From: Rhodoferax sp.
GTDB taxonomy: Bacteria; Pseudomonadota; Gammaproteobacteria; Burkholderiales; Burkholderiaceae_C
Direction of reading: 5' to 3'
DNA: 33,049 bases
NCBI GenBank assembly: GCA_028292305.1
Contig: JAQGMQ010000588.1
Coordinates: 1 to 33,049, forward strand
Shown: piece after piece, positions 21,999 through 29,927 of the stretch
Layout of the letters: the number at the start of each line of letters is the position of its first letter
Numbering within the stretch: position 1 is the first letter of the stretch
Notes under the pieces: generated by a model
What the model saw: the letters and a program-made list of their open reading frames with translations, nothing else
Told to the model about the DNA's origin: nothing
Databases searched by the model: none
Made by a program: the position numbers and the translations under genes

Positions 21999-24406
21999 TA
22001 TGCGGGTTCCAGGGCTGCCAGATAGCGGTAGTGGTCGATCGACATGCCGCCCAGCCACCGCGCCACGCCGACCACTCGGTAACGTTCCTGGGTGCCGTAG
22101 ATCAGCGGCGGATACAGCACGATGTCGCCGGGTTGGTAGGTGGTTGAACCGTTCGATGTCACGGCGCTGCGGGGATCAGCGATATACAACTCGGTTCCGG
22201 TGTAGACCCGGATCATGCGGGATACGCGGTCGCCGCCGAACTCCGCGTGAATGCGGTCATAGTCGGCTATCGTGGCGGGTTGGATCGTGGCGCTGATCGG
22301 GATGGTGATTTCAGCGCCTGGCACCCATACGCCGTCTATGTAAAGGCCCGGTTGCTGGCGAATGACCGAGTGTGGGCGCCGGAAAGACGTGCCAGTGCCG
22401 ATCGTCGGTCGTGAGCCACCAAGACGGGTGCCTATGGCAGATACCGTGGCCGCACCAGCAGCCGTGCCGCTGGCCGCTGCTATGACCGCCGCCGGCCTAC
22501 CCGATGCGGTTGCAAACCCGACAGCCATGGCCACAGCCGACGCTGTAGCTGCTCCGACGCTGATTGGTGCGCCAGCACCTGCCGCAGTCGCAACGCCACT
22601 CGCAACCGACAAACCAACGCCAGCAGCCGAACTTGACCCGGCAGCCGTGCCAACCCCGGCACCGGTTGCCGCCGTAATGGAGAAACCATCCACCGAAGCT
22701 AGGCCGTCTGACGTTGCCACAGCAGGAGCTAGCCCAACGCCAGCAGCCACCGCCGTGCCAGCGCCGGCAGAAACGGCGACACCAACCGACAAGGCAATGC
22801 CTGCGGCCAAGGCTGCGCCGAAGCCCGCGCCGGCAAAATTGCTGTTGGCCGCTGACCTACCCGTGGCTGAAGCCGCGCTTGAACCCGCCGCCGTGGCGAT
22901 GTTACCCGGCGTGAAGGCAACAGCCGAAGCTGTGCCGACGCCGGTAGATGTGCCGACAGACGCCGCAATCGCCCCGCCTGCGCTGGAAGTGGAAGCAGCC
23001 CCCGTTGCTGTTGCCACCGACTGTGCGGCGCTTGACGCAACGCCTGCGACTGCACCCGTGCCTGTGGCACTGGACACGGCCTGTGATGTCGCAGCACCAG
23101 CAGCGGCTGCCGCGCCAGCACCGGCTGAAGTAGCTGCGGATTGAGCGATCGACCCGCCGACAGCGACAGCCGAGCCGACGCCAGATGACGTGCCCGTCGT
23201 TGTACCGAACGAAAGGGCGGCGGTTGCCAAAGCAGAGCCAGAACCAGCCGCAATGCCGGCTGACGCCGTTGTCGCCTGACCCGTTGCCGCGGCATTGCCT
23301 GCGCCTGCGGATGTCGCACCGCTTGACGCTGTAGCCATACCGGTTGCGTTAGGCGTGCCTGCACCTGCCGACGTGCCTGCTGCGTTTGCAACTGCGTTAC
23401 CTGTTGATGCCGCCGCGCCAGATCCCGCCGACACGCCTGCACTGGAAGCGAGCGCCTGCCCGACAGCCAGCAATCCGCCGACACCGGCCGAAGTGGCGAC
23501 GCTAGAACCGATCGCAGCGCCGGTAGCAACCGCTGTGCCTGCCCCGGATGATGTGGCAGATCCTGCCACCAGCGCCCGCCCAGTCGCGGCAACTGCGCCC
23601 GCGCCTGTAGTGCTGGCGACCGATTTGCGGAGGGCAGAGCCAGCGCCCGATACAGCAGCAGATCCGGCAGAAGTTCCAACGGCGTTGGAAACGGTAGCAG
23701 CCTGCGCCGTGCGCCGCACTTGCACCGGGCGCAGGATGGCATACGGGTTCTGATTGAGGGCGAAAATTTCCGCCGATGACAGCGCGCGGTTATACCAAGC
23801 GACGCAAAGAACCGAGGTTGGACTGTTAAACCCGTCCTGTAATCGCCCGATATTGACGTTCGCTGTCGGCGTTCCGGAGTTCGATATAGACCCGTCCGCA
23901 ACCCCATCCACGAACATACTGAGCGAGGTGCCGTTGTCGGTTAGAACGACGGATTGCACGTTGCCGAAATTAATCGGAACGGCGCCGCCGAATTCCCGCC
24001 CGGTGCCGTATTTGTCGATCCCATAGACATTCGGCGCATTGTAATTAGCGAGAACGCGGACGCCGTAGAAGTCAAGATAGCCCGTTGTTGCGGCTGTGCT
24101 AACCGGGATATGGCTTAAAAACGCGGTGTAAGGTGCGCCAGGCGCTGCCGTCGTGACGGTGGCGCCAACCGTCCCTGCACTGGAAAATGAGATCGCCGCG
24201 CCGGCCTGTGTCGGAACCGATATCCCACCGGAATTTACGAACGGAAGGTTAACCCCAGCCAGGTCTTTGCCGCCAGATGCTGCTGGCAGGTAAAAACTGA
24301 CCAACCCGCGAGCAAGCGGGTGTGTCCAATCAATCTCTACGCGGCCAGTCGGGACTTGCCCTGCAACCCAAAGCCCCGGCGACCGATGCGCGTGGATGCG
24401 CGCCAT
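21998..24406 (-). CDS. LamG lectin / Ala-Gly-Ser 20-residue repeat / head-closure-like fusion, 802 aa
   Basis: The protein has three unlike parts. Residues about 20-230 are a LamG-type domain (EIDWTHPLARGLVSFYLP opening; LSMFVDGVADG; AWYNRALSSAEIFALNQN close). Residues 236-668 are about 21 tandem units of roughly 20 residues (e.g. NAVANAAGTSAGAGTPNATG), almost only Ala, Gly, Ser, Thr and Val. Residues 676-802 (GLYIDGVWVPGAE; ISATIQPATIADYDRI; YTGTELYIADPR; GDIVLYPPLIYGTQERYRVV) resemble the ~120-residue phage head-closure / stopper family and occupy its place directly before the neck terminator. No separate closure gene is otherwise visible. No in-frame start with a good RBS is seen at the boundary, so a true fusion is likely, perhaps a neck whisker. 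Confidence 0.75.
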   Translation of the reverse strand: MARIHAHRSPGLWVAGQVPTGRVEIDWTHPLARGLVSFYLPAASGGKDLAGVNLPFVNSGGISVPTQAGAAISFSSAGTVGATVTTAAPGAPYTAFLSHIPVSTAATTGYLDFYGVRVLANYNAPNVYGIDKYGTGREFGGAVPINFGNVQSVVLTDNGTSLSMFVDGVADGSISNSGTPTANVNIGRLQDGFNSPTSVLCVAWYNRALSSAEIFALNQNPYAILRPVQVRRTAQAATVSNAVGTSAGSAAVSGAGSALRKSVASTTGAGAVAATGRALVAGSATSSGAGTAVATGAAIGSSVATSAGVGGLLAVGQALASSAGVSAGSGAAASTGNAVANAAGTSAGAGTPNATGMATASSGATSAGAGNAAATGQATTASAGIAAGSGSALATAALSFGTTTGTSSGVGSAVAVGGSIAQSAATSAGAGAAAAAGAATSQAVSSATGTGAVAGVASSAAQSVATATGAASTSSAGGAIAASVGTSTGVGTASAVAFTPGNIATAAGSSAASATGRSAANSNFAGAGFGAALAAGIALSVGVAVSAGAGTAVAAGVGLAPAVATSDGLASVDGFSITAATGAGVGTAAGSSSAAGVGLSVASGVATAAGAGAPISVGAATASAVAMAVGFATASGRPAAVIAAASGTAAGAATVSAIGTRLGGSRPTIGTGTSFRRPHSVIRQQPGLYIDGVWVPGAEITIPISATIQPATIADYDRIHAEFGGDRVSRMIRVYTGTELYIADPRSAVTSNGSTTYQPGDIVLYPPLIYGTQERYRVVGVARWLGGMSIDHYRYLAALEPA
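22403..23701 (-). repeat. Tandem 20-residue (about 60-nt) Ala/Gly/Ser coding repeats
   Basis: About 21 degenerate units with consensus x-A-x-x-x-S-x-A-T-S-A-G-A-G-x-A-x-A-T-G. Occasional units are 18-23 residues. DNA copies are diverged at third positions, so purifying selection on composition and spacing seems stronger than recent copying. Long opposite-strand open frames here are a by-product of the GC-rich codons. Confidence 0.85.
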
Positions 24407-24409
24407 GGG

Positions 24410-24844
24410 TTAAATTGACTGCTCGCCGTAGCGATACAGGCTGCAAACCGAAGTGCTGGTGGCAGGCAAGGCGACGCCTAGGTTGTTCTGGATGACGATC
24501 TTGAACTTGCCCGGCGTCAGGATCAGCCCTTGCACTTGCATAAACTGGATGCTGCCGCCAGCAAATGACCCCGTTCCGCGAAGATAGGACGAACCCGGAT
24601 TGCCCGCCGACGCGACATAGTTGCCAGTGCCGACGTTGGGGATAATGAACACCGACAGGAAAGCCGGGGCCACCGACGTTACCGCAGACGATAAGGCTAG
24701 CTCTAAATCACCGTAGAGATACAGGCCGGTGCTGTTATCGATTTCAGCCCCGTAGGCATATGCGCCGTTGGCGAGCGCGTTCATGGTCGCGCCTGCGACG
24801 GCAGTATCCGCGGTGTTGTATACCGTCCACTTCGAAACCGTCAC
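24410..24844 (-). CDS. Small beta-rich virion-type protein, 144 aa
   Basis: A GTG at 24844 overlaps the preceding stop (GTGA), with GAGGG a little upstream. The sequence looks like a beta-sandwich: VSKWTVYNTADTAVAGATMN, LYLYGDLELALSSAVTSVAP, PAFLSVFIIPNVGTGNYVAS, then TPGKFKIVIQNNLGVALPAT. Similar small phage proteins with this PGKFKIVIQNN(L/A)G ending occur near head-tail genes and are probably decoration or fibre components. The role is not proven. Confidence 0.6.
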   Translation of the reverse strand: MTVSKWTVYNTADTAVAGATMNALANGAYAYGAEIDNSTGLYLYGDLELALSSAVTSVAPAFLSVFIIPNVGTGNYVASAGNPGSSYLRGTGSFAGGSIQFMQVQGLILTPGKFKIVIQNNLGVALPATSTSVCSLYRYGEQSI

Positions 24845-25296
24845 GGCTGCGCCCTCGCGGTCTGGATATCACCCGCCGTCACCGCAGGCTGCCAGACGGG
24901 CCGGGTGACATTGCGCATTCCAAGCAGCGTCGAGATCGTCGTATCGGACAGCACGCCCGCGCCCTGCGACCCCAGCGCACCCAGCAATGTACCGACCTTC
25001 GCCACCACGGCGTCGTCGCTGGTGTGCAGCGTCTCGGTCAGCGTCAGCGTGTCCCGCAGCACGATGGCCGCACCCACAATCTGTGCCGGCAGGGACGTGG
25101 AAGGTGCGCTGTTGGACAAGATCACGACGCCGCCCCACTCGCCCGACACCAGCAGCACTTCGCGGGCATCACGGCTGGCAATGTCGATCGTGACCGCCCG
25201 CGTCTGCGCGTTCAACGCAGCAGCGGCTTCATCGACCGGCAGCGGCGCATCCGGCAACGCAGCGTCGGCAGCTTTGAGCGCGGCGTAGTCGGTCAT
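24841..25296 (-). CDS. Conserved phage protein of unknown function (TDYAALK type), 151 aa
   Basis: The ATG at 25296 starts MTDYAALKAADAALPDAPLP. Conserved-looking segments VDEAAAALNAQTRAV and VGTLLGALGSQGAGVLSDTT match a family of phage proteins I recall near neck genes, usually opening (T)xxLKAxIxxxP and with AAxxLNxxT. No enzymatic motif, membrane segment or coiled coil is evident. It may be a virion-associated or assembly protein. The stop overlaps the next GTG. Confidence 0.62.
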   Translation of the reverse strand: MTDYAALKAADAALPDAPLPVDEAAAALNAQTRAVTIDIASRDAREVLLVSGEWGGVVILSNSAPSTSLPAQIVGAAIVLRDTLTLTETLHTSDDAVVAKVGTLLGALGSQGAGVLSDTTISTLLGMRNVTRPVWQPAVTAGDIQTARAQP

Positions 25297-25323
25297 GCCG
25301 GAACCCCGCAATAATCGTTACGA

Positions 25324-25752
25324 TTATGTTTCTGTGATCGTTGAGGCGGTCGTAAGCTGGGGAGTTATTCCTGTTCCGGTTACGATCGAGGGCGAGATAG
25401 CACCGGAATACAGGATTTTTGTCGCGCCAGTGGACGCCACGCCGACAGACCAGAACGTGGCGGTGCCGCTGCCGCCAGTGCCTGCCGGGAACGCGATGGT
25501 TGCAGCCGGCACCACGGTGTTCGCGCTGACAGTCCAGCCGCCAGAGGTGCGCGCAACGGCGGCGCGGGCGTAGCTGGTGTATGTGACCTCGCTGGACGAC
25601 TGCGTGCCTGACGCAGTTGGGTCAGCGGTGTGGAGCGCCACATACAGGTTCGTCAGCGGAGAAGTGCCCGCGTTGTCAGCCATGTTCGCGATCGGCGTTG
25701 CGTTGAAGATCAACTTGAGCAAATCCGAATCGAATGTCAGACCCTTGGCCAC
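25324..25752 (-). CDS. Conserved fibre-like virion protein (AKGLTF type), 142 aa
   Basis: A GTG at 25752 is preceded by AAAGGA and gives AKGLTFDSDLLKLIFNATPI, ANMADNAGTSPLTNLYVALH, TADPTASGTQSSSEVTYTSY, ARAAVARTSGGWTVSANTVV and a Gly/Ser/Thr-rich beta C-terminus. This matches a very widespread phage family often labelled tail-fibre-like. It probably forms small spikes or decorations. It is located between the gp10-like gene and the neck genes. Confidence 0.75.
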   Translation of the reverse strand: MAKGLTFDSDLLKLIFNATPIANMADNAGTSPLTNLYVALHTADPTASGTQSSSEVTYTSYARAAVARTSGGWTVSANTVVPAATIAFPAGTGGSGTATFWSVGVASTGATKILYSGAISPSIVTGTGITPQLTTASTITET

Positions 25753-25775
25753 CGATGTAATCCTTTACGAGTGTG

Positions 25776-26240
25776 TTACCGCTTGCCGCGCTGCACGACG
25801 TAGCGGATGGCATTCACCATGCGGCTGTGGTCGATCAAGGGCGTGGCGCTGCGTTTCAGCTTGATGGTCAGCGGCGAGTTGGGCACCCACGGCCCATCAC
25901 GCAGCACGCGCTTTTGCATGTCCTGATACCAAGTGCCGACCACACCCAGGCAGCGCATCGCCGTGCCGCCGCGCAAGATGCCCTCGTACGCCGCCATGGC
26001 CACCTGATGAAGCTGGCCGCGGTAATTGTCGGCCATTCTGCGGAAAAACGGGCGGGAAGGAATGTGTTCGGTGCCAAACTCGTTGTAGATCGCCACGTCC
26101 ACGATCGCGGTGCCGTTGTCTTCCTCGCCGGCATCGGTCTGGATGCCAACCTTGATCGAGCGACCATCAAGTTGGCGGATCTCGGCCATGATGCGGCGGT
26201 GCCCGTGATCGACGGTGCGGGTGTGGCCCCTTAGAGCCAT
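25776..26240 (-). CDS. gp10-like head-tail joining / tail completion protein, 154 aa
   Basis: Typical features: SIKVGIQTDAGEEDNG, then VAIYNEFGTEHIPSRPFFRR (about 50-69), TWYQDMQKRVLRDGPWVPNS and TIKLKRSATPLIDHSRMVNA. The NEFGT-(x)-IPxRPFxR core and PLIDxxRM end define a head-tail joining family in many myophages and siphophages. The ATG at 26240 overlaps the DUF4054 gene by 10 nt, and the stop lies 23 nt from the next GTG. Confidence 0.82.
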   Translation of the reverse strand: MALRGHTRTVDHGHRRIMAEIRQLDGRSIKVGIQTDAGEEDNGTAIVDVAIYNEFGTEHIPSRPFFRRMADNYRGQLHQVAMAAYEGILRGGTAMRCLGVVGTWYQDMQKRVLRDGPWVPNSPLTIKLKRSATPLIDHSRMVNAIRYVVQRGKR

Positions 26241-26686
26241 GGGAAGCTGCTCAATCGACAGCTACCCAACGCCGGCCGTGGCGTGCGCGCCAGGATCGCA
26301 CCGTATCCCATCAGCCGGGCAATCGCGTCGTATCTCGCTTTGTAATTGCCACTATTGGCCGTCACCGCACTGCTGGTGCTGGTGCTTGTGGTGCCACCGG
26401 TTGCCGGGGAGTATTGGCGCGTCAGATCACCCTCTTTTTCGAGGATCAGAACGCCACCGGCCGTTGGTCCCGTCGTGCTGCTGGTGCTGCCAGCCACGCC
26501 GCCGATGCCCTGCGCGGAGAGAACCCACGCGGCATACAAGGCGGTCGCTTCGTCAATCTTGTGCTGCGGCATATCCCAAGCGGCCGTTTCCAGACTGCCT
26601 AGGTATAGCGCCGCTGCAATGTTGCCCGCCGACTTGTCTGCCAGTTCGGGAGCGAACAAGGTCAACAAGTCGGCAGGCGTTAGCAT
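26231..26686 (-). CDS. Head-tail adaptor protein (DUF4054), 151 aa
   Basis: It starts MLTPADLLTLFAPELADKSA, contains ALYAAWVLSAQGIGG and a glycine/threonine loop, then LILEKEGDLTRQYSPATGG, and ends in a helix (YKARYDAIARLMGYG). DUF4054 proteins bind the portal and begin the neck. Position after the capsid genes is standard. The stop TAA at 26231 overlaps the joining gene. The C-terminus (RTPRPALGSCRLSSFPWL) looks lineage-specific. Confidence 0.85.
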   Translation of the reverse strand: MLTPADLLTLFAPELADKSAGNIAAALYLGSLETAAWDMPQHKIDEATALYAAWVLSAQGIGGVAGSTSSTTGPTAGGVLILEKEGDLTRQYSPATGGTTSTSTSSAVTANSGNYKARYDAIARLMGYGAILARTPRPALGSCRLSSFPWL

Positions 26687-26688
26687 GG

Positions 26689-26964
26689 TCAGGACTTCTT
26701 CGGCTTGTCGGTCATTGGCGTGCCGTCCGGGTTCTTCCCATCGGCAGCCATGCGTGCGGCAAGTTCGGCTTCCTGCTTCTCCTGGTCGGCCAGTTCTTCA
26801 GGGGTCGGCTCGCCTTCGTGAAGATAGCCGGCGTCCAGCAGGGCCTTAAAGCCCTTCGCCTTCAGCAGCGGTTCGCGGCTGTCCACAGTGGCGGCTTGAC
26901 CGGGAACGATCAGCACGCCGCCGACGTGAATCGGCGCCGTGGTCGTGTTCGTGAACGTGGGCAT
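26689..26964 (-). CDS. Small hypothetical protein, beta-strand front and charged tail, 91 aa
   Basis: Residues 1-30 are short beta-strands (FTNTTTAPIHVGGVLIVPGQ), 30-50 contain LLKAKGFKALLDAGYL, and the rest is a charged, probably disordered or helical tail (Glu/Lys/Asp, ending DKPKKS). Small proteins of this kind lie after the major capsid gene in many phages and carry a single FxALLDAGYL-like motif; function is unknown. The ATG at 26964 is preferred since the longer frame overlaps the capsid gene. Confidence 0.65.
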   Translation of the reverse strand: MPTFTNTTTAPIHVGGVLIVPGQAATVDSREPLLKAKGFKALLDAGYLHEGEPTPEELADQEKQEAELAARMAADGKNPDGTPMTDKPKKS

Positions 26965-26968
26965 GGGT

Positions 26969-27946
26969 TTAAGTCCCCGACACTTTGATGAAGGCCAGCG
27001 GGTAGTAGACCTGCACGCCCGCCGTCCGTGCGGTGCAGTTGATGATCGTTTCGAGGTTGCGCAACTGCGGCGGCTCGGGTTCGAAGTCCTGCGGCACTTC
27101 GTGGCTGGCGTTCTCGCTGTTGATCTCGCCGCAGAAGACCAGATCGGCGCCGGACGTGCCCGCGCCCACCAATTCGATGGCCGAAGCAAGGTTGAACCCA
27201 GCGTTGCCAAACGGGCCGCGCACGACGGACAGAAAGGCTTCGCCTGGGCTGCGCGTGTCGTCGCTGCTCATGCGGGTACTGAACGCGCGTGAAAGCGCCG
27301 TGGGCGTCATCACCATACCGGTCGGCCGGTGCTGCTGAAGCGACTGGTTGACCACCGCGTTGTAGATGATCATCAGGTCGTCATAGATGACCGACCCGGC
27401 TGTGGTCGCCCACCCACCGGTGATAACCGCGGTGCCGATATTCGGGTGGGTCAGGATGCCTAGCAGGCCGAAGTCGGCATCACCGACCAGGGCGACGCGA
27501 TTCAGCTTCAGGTCAACCGCCCGGCTCGCGGCTGCGGCCCGGCGTCCGTCAAGATTGGCGCCCGTCGCCTGGGAAGCGCGAATCTCAGCCTTGTTGTACC
27601 CGTAGCTGTCACCGACTGTCTTGACGGTGAATCCGGCCTCACGGCCGAACACGTCAACGCGCGGCAGATCGTCGGCGTAGTTGGCAATGACCTTGGCGTA
27701 TCCGACCTGATCATAGGTGCGATAGACGCCAGATTCGGCCCAGGCCGGCAGTTCCGACGTGCGCGGCACCAGCAACCCGGCCGCAGGTGCCGGATACTTG
27801 GCGTTGTAGACGCGCGCCTTCACGTAATCCAACTGGCGGGCGAAAAACACCGCTTCGCCGGCATCGCCGCGCCAGCCGTATGCAGGCGCGATGCTGGCAG
27901 TGATGGCCGCCAGATCGGCTTCGTCGTAATGTTCGTGGTCGCTCAT
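26969..27946 (-). CDS. Major capsid protein (DUF2184, HK97 fold expected), 325 aa
   Basis: It matches DUF2184 major capsid proteins: FFARQLDYVKARVYNAKYPA and AAGLLVPRTSELPAWAESGV near the start, GREAGFTVKTVGDSYGYNKA, EIRASQATGANLDGRRAAAA, LVGDADFGLLGILTHPNI, MVMTPTALSRAFSTRMSSDD and a QVYYPLAFIKVSG end. These are HK97-fold shell proteins. The ATG at 27946 has GGAG at the right spacing. Protease/scaffold and decoration genes precede it, as expected. Confidence 0.93.
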   Translation of the reverse strand: MSDHEHYDEADLAAITASIAPAYGWRGDAGEAVFFARQLDYVKARVYNAKYPAPAAGLLVPRTSELPAWAESGVYRTYDQVGYAKVIANYADDLPRVDVFGREAGFTVKTVGDSYGYNKAEIRASQATGANLDGRRAAAASRAVDLKLNRVALVGDADFGLLGILTHPNIGTAVITGGWATTAGSVIYDDLMIIYNAVVNQSLQQHRPTGMVMTPTALSRAFSTRMSSDDTRSPGEAFLSVVRGPFGNAGFNLASAIELVGAGTSGADLVFCGEINSENASHEVPQDFEPEPPQLRNLETIINCTARTAGVQVYYPLAFIKVSGT

Positions 27947-27959
27947 TGATCTGGCTCCG

Positions 27960-28382
27960 TTACAGCGTCGGGTCGTGCAGTTCGATCAGAACCACGTTGC
28001 CCATCGGGCCTGGTTCGATCGCGGACTGGAAACTGGCGTTGGGGAAGGTGTTGGTCGCGGCGCTGTCCCAAGTGCCGGCGGCGGCGTATTTCGCCACGCC
28101 GCCCACGGTGATGGCACCGGCAGCGGTGACGGGCACCCAGATCCGGCCGCGACGCAGCACCGCCACGGCAGACATGGGCGGATAGCCCGACAGGTGCAGC
28201 GCGTCCAGAATGGCGACGCCATAGGCAACGCCAGTGCCCGGCATCACCGCCCGGCCGTTCAGGAAGTGGACCGGAAAGCCGCAGCCGATCGCCACGGCGG
28301 CGGCGAGGGTGCGCTTATCGGTGAAGCCATCATCGGCCAGCATGCCCGGCAGGGCCTTGGCCATTTCGTACGGGTAAGCCAT
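27960..28382 (-). CDS. Head decoration / capsid-stabilising-like protein, 140 aa
   Basis: A beta-rich protein lies between protease/scaffold and capsid genes, the usual site for a decoration protein. Segments: ALPGMLADDGFTDKRTLAAA, VAYGVAILDALHLSGYPPMS, VLRRGRIWVPVTAAGAITVG, VAKYAAAGTWDSAA and NVVLIELHDP. The G-R-I-W-V-P-V then V-x-K-Y-x-A-A-G-x-W pattern is shared with phage structural proteins at this locus. AAGGA precedes the ATG at 28382. Confidence 0.75.
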   Translation of the reverse strand: MAYPYEMAKALPGMLADDGFTDKRTLAAAVAIGCGFPVHFLNGRAVMPGTGVAYGVAILDALHLSGYPPMSAVAVLRRGRIWVPVTAAGAITVGGVAKYAAAGTWDSAATNTFPNASFQSAIEPGPMGNVVLIELHDPTL

Positions 28383-28388
28383 CGTTCG

Positions 28389-29519
28389 TTATTCCTTCGT
28401 CTGGCCAAGGCGACGCGAGATGTAGGCGGCGCGGGCCTCGGCCGCCGACATGCTGCCGCTCTTGCCGCTGTTGCCTGCGTCCTGACGCTGACCCGGCCTA
28501 CCGGTGCCACCCGTGTTGACCTGCTGGCGCTGGCTGCCGGCAGAATCCTGACGCTTCACGCCATCTTCCACCGCAAGGTCATAGGCCGCCGAAACGTAGT
28601 CGGGCGACTTGCCGGTAAGGTCCAGCGCATCGCCGCGCACCTTGCGGATGACCGCCACTCGCAGATCGTGATCGGTGCTGCCGGTGGCCACGGTGACGCC
28701 CAGAGCGGTGGCCTTGGCTTCCATGTCCATGCGGGCGCGCACAACGCCCACGGCATCGGCACGCACCTTGGCCAGTTCTGCTTCGTGGTTCACCTTGGCG
28801 GTGTCCAGCGCAGCCTTCGTGCTGTCGGCGGTGGCGGTGGCAGCGTCGGCGCGGCTGACCGCGGCGGCGAGGTCGGCTTGCAGCTTCGTTACGGCATGCA
28901 CCACTTCCGGCGCCGCCTTATAGGTGATGCCGGTGTCCAGACGAACATCGGCCAGTTTTTCGTCTGGCATGGTGACAGTATCTCCGGGGGTGAAATCGGC
29001 TAGGGTTACGTCAGCGGCATCGAGGTTGAGGCGGCTCACACCCGCCCTTCCTTTCCGCACGATCGCAAGGTGATTGATTCTCGGTTTGCGCTGGATCGCG
29101 TCGTATTTCAGCCCATTCCACTCGCCGGGCGTTTCTTCCAGTTCGACCGAATAACCGAGAGACAGTTCGGTCAGGCCGTCATCGACTGCTGTGGTGTCGT
29201 AAATCATGACATCACCCAGCGCGTTGTCGCCGTCCTGCCGCCCTTGGCTTAGAAGTGAACCAACAACGTGTTGCTTGGCGTTCTTGGAGTGAACCATGCC
29301 GGGATGGCCGACAGTGATTGGCTTGCCCAAGTAGCTGGCAAGGCTGTCGGCGTGGAACACTTCTTCCGGCAGGCGCAATTCGCGCCGCGTTTTGCCGGTG
29401 ACAGGGTCGCGATAGTCGAACACGCCGACGCGGGTTAGGATCGGAGTGTCGCTGATGTAGCCCTCCGGCGTACGCACCGCTCGCATAGCGGTGACATCGT
29501 AACGGCTGACTTGATCCAT
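28389..29519 (-). CDS. DUF2213 prohead protease with C-terminal scaffold-like coiled coil, 376 aa
   Basis: Residues 1-170 match DUF2213: YDVTAMRAVRTPEGYISDTP, LGKPITVGHP, VMIYDTTAVDDGLTELSLGY and INHLAIVRKGRAG. Within the herpes/HK97 type prohead protease fold, His72, Ser120 and His150 are plausible catalytic residues, inferred from motif positions. Residues about 205-275 form an Ala/Glu/Lys-rich coiled coil, and the Gly/Gln-rich tail (about 325-376) could be a scaffold domain removed during maturation. The ATG at 29519 has AAAGG upstream. A longer frame starting at 29573 would run through the terminator hairpin and is rejected. Confidence 0.87.
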   Translation of the reverse strand: MDQVSRYDVTAMRAVRTPEGYISDTPILTRVGVFDYRDPVTGKTRRELRLPEEVFHADSLASYLGKPITVGHPGMVHSKNAKQHVVGSLLSQGRQDGDNALGDVMIYDTTAVDDGLTELSLGYSVELEETPGEWNGLKYDAIQRKPRINHLAIVRKGRAGVSRLNLDAADVTLADFTPGDTVTMPDEKLADVRLDTGITYKAAPEVVHAVTKLQADLAAAVSRADAATATADSTKAALDTAKVNHEAELAKVRADAVGVVRARMDMEAKATALGVTVATGSTDHDLRVAVIRKVRGDALDLTGKSPDYVSAAYDLAVEDGVKRQDSAGSQRQQVNTGGTGRPGQRQDAGNSGKSGSMSAAEARAAYISRRLGQTKE

Positions 29520-29538
29520 TGGGTCGCCTTTCGGGCAT

Positions 29539-29560
29539 AAAAAAGGGCACCGAAGTGCCC
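29539..29560 (-). terminator. Intrinsic (Rho-independent) terminator after the moron-like gene
   Basis: On the minus strand a 6-bp GGGCAC / GTGCCC stem with a stable TTCG tetraloop (arms 29555-29560 and 29545-29550) is followed at once by six T residues (29539-29544). It lies 26 nt after the stop at 29586 and 20 nt before the DUF2213 ATG. On the plus strand only ATTT follows, so the minus orientation is preferred. Confidence 0.85.
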
Positions 29561-29585
29561 ATTTCCGCGCCATATCGTCAGCCTG

Positions 29586-29927
29586 TCACCCTTGAGGATG
29601 ACAGAGTATTTGTTCCACCCGTTTGTAATCCGGGTCATCACCCAGCAGAGCCACCCCGTCTTCTTCACGGGCATAGATGAACGTAAATTTGTTCAAGCCA
29701 TTGCCAAAATGGCCCGCTCCGCAAACAAACAGCTTGCCATCAACTTGCACCGCGTAACGGGCGCCCATCGCCACGCCATTACCCAGCCGCTCGACTAGAG
29801 CGTTGTAGGCCCGATCATACAGAGCGCGCTGCGCATCTTGTGGGATGCGGGCATAGATCGGTGGAGATTGCGAGTAGGCGGGCGAAGTGATCGCAATGGC
29901 CATAAAGGCTGCTGTGAGGGTTTTCAT
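29586..29927 (-). CDS. Secreted small protein, moron-like insert in the head operon, 113 aa
   Basis: The protein starts MKTLTAAFMAIAITSPAYSQ with a Sec signal peptide (cleavage after about residue 19, A-Y-S). The mature part (about 94 residues) has two Cys (69, 109), YDRAYNALVERLGNG, MGARYAVQVDGKLFVCG and ILCHPQG. I recognise no family. An ATG at 29951 would add eight residues. The product should be periplasmic or secreted, so it is not an obvious head component. It sits between MuF and protease genes and is followed by an intrinsic terminator, the usual outline of a moron. GC looks lower than in flanking head genes. Superinfection exclusion or a fitness role are guesses. Confidence 0.68.
   Translation of the reverse strand: MKTLTAAFMAIAITSPAYSQSPPIYARIPQDAQRALYDRAYNALVERLGNGVAMGARYAVQVDGKLFVCGAGHFGNGLNKFTFIYAREEDGVALLGDDPDYKRVEQILCHPQG

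Noticed and set aside
22403..23701. Periodic ~60-nt structure resembling a CRISPR or DNA tandem repeat
   Set aside because: Units are in frame, diverged at DNA level and have no identical repeats with spacers.
22362..23753. Long plus-strand open frames (about 260 and 150 codons) opposite the repeat region
   Set aside because: They are antisense shadows of the GC-rich Ala/Gly/Ser codons, have Pro/Ala low-complexity products and no RBS or neighbours on that strand.
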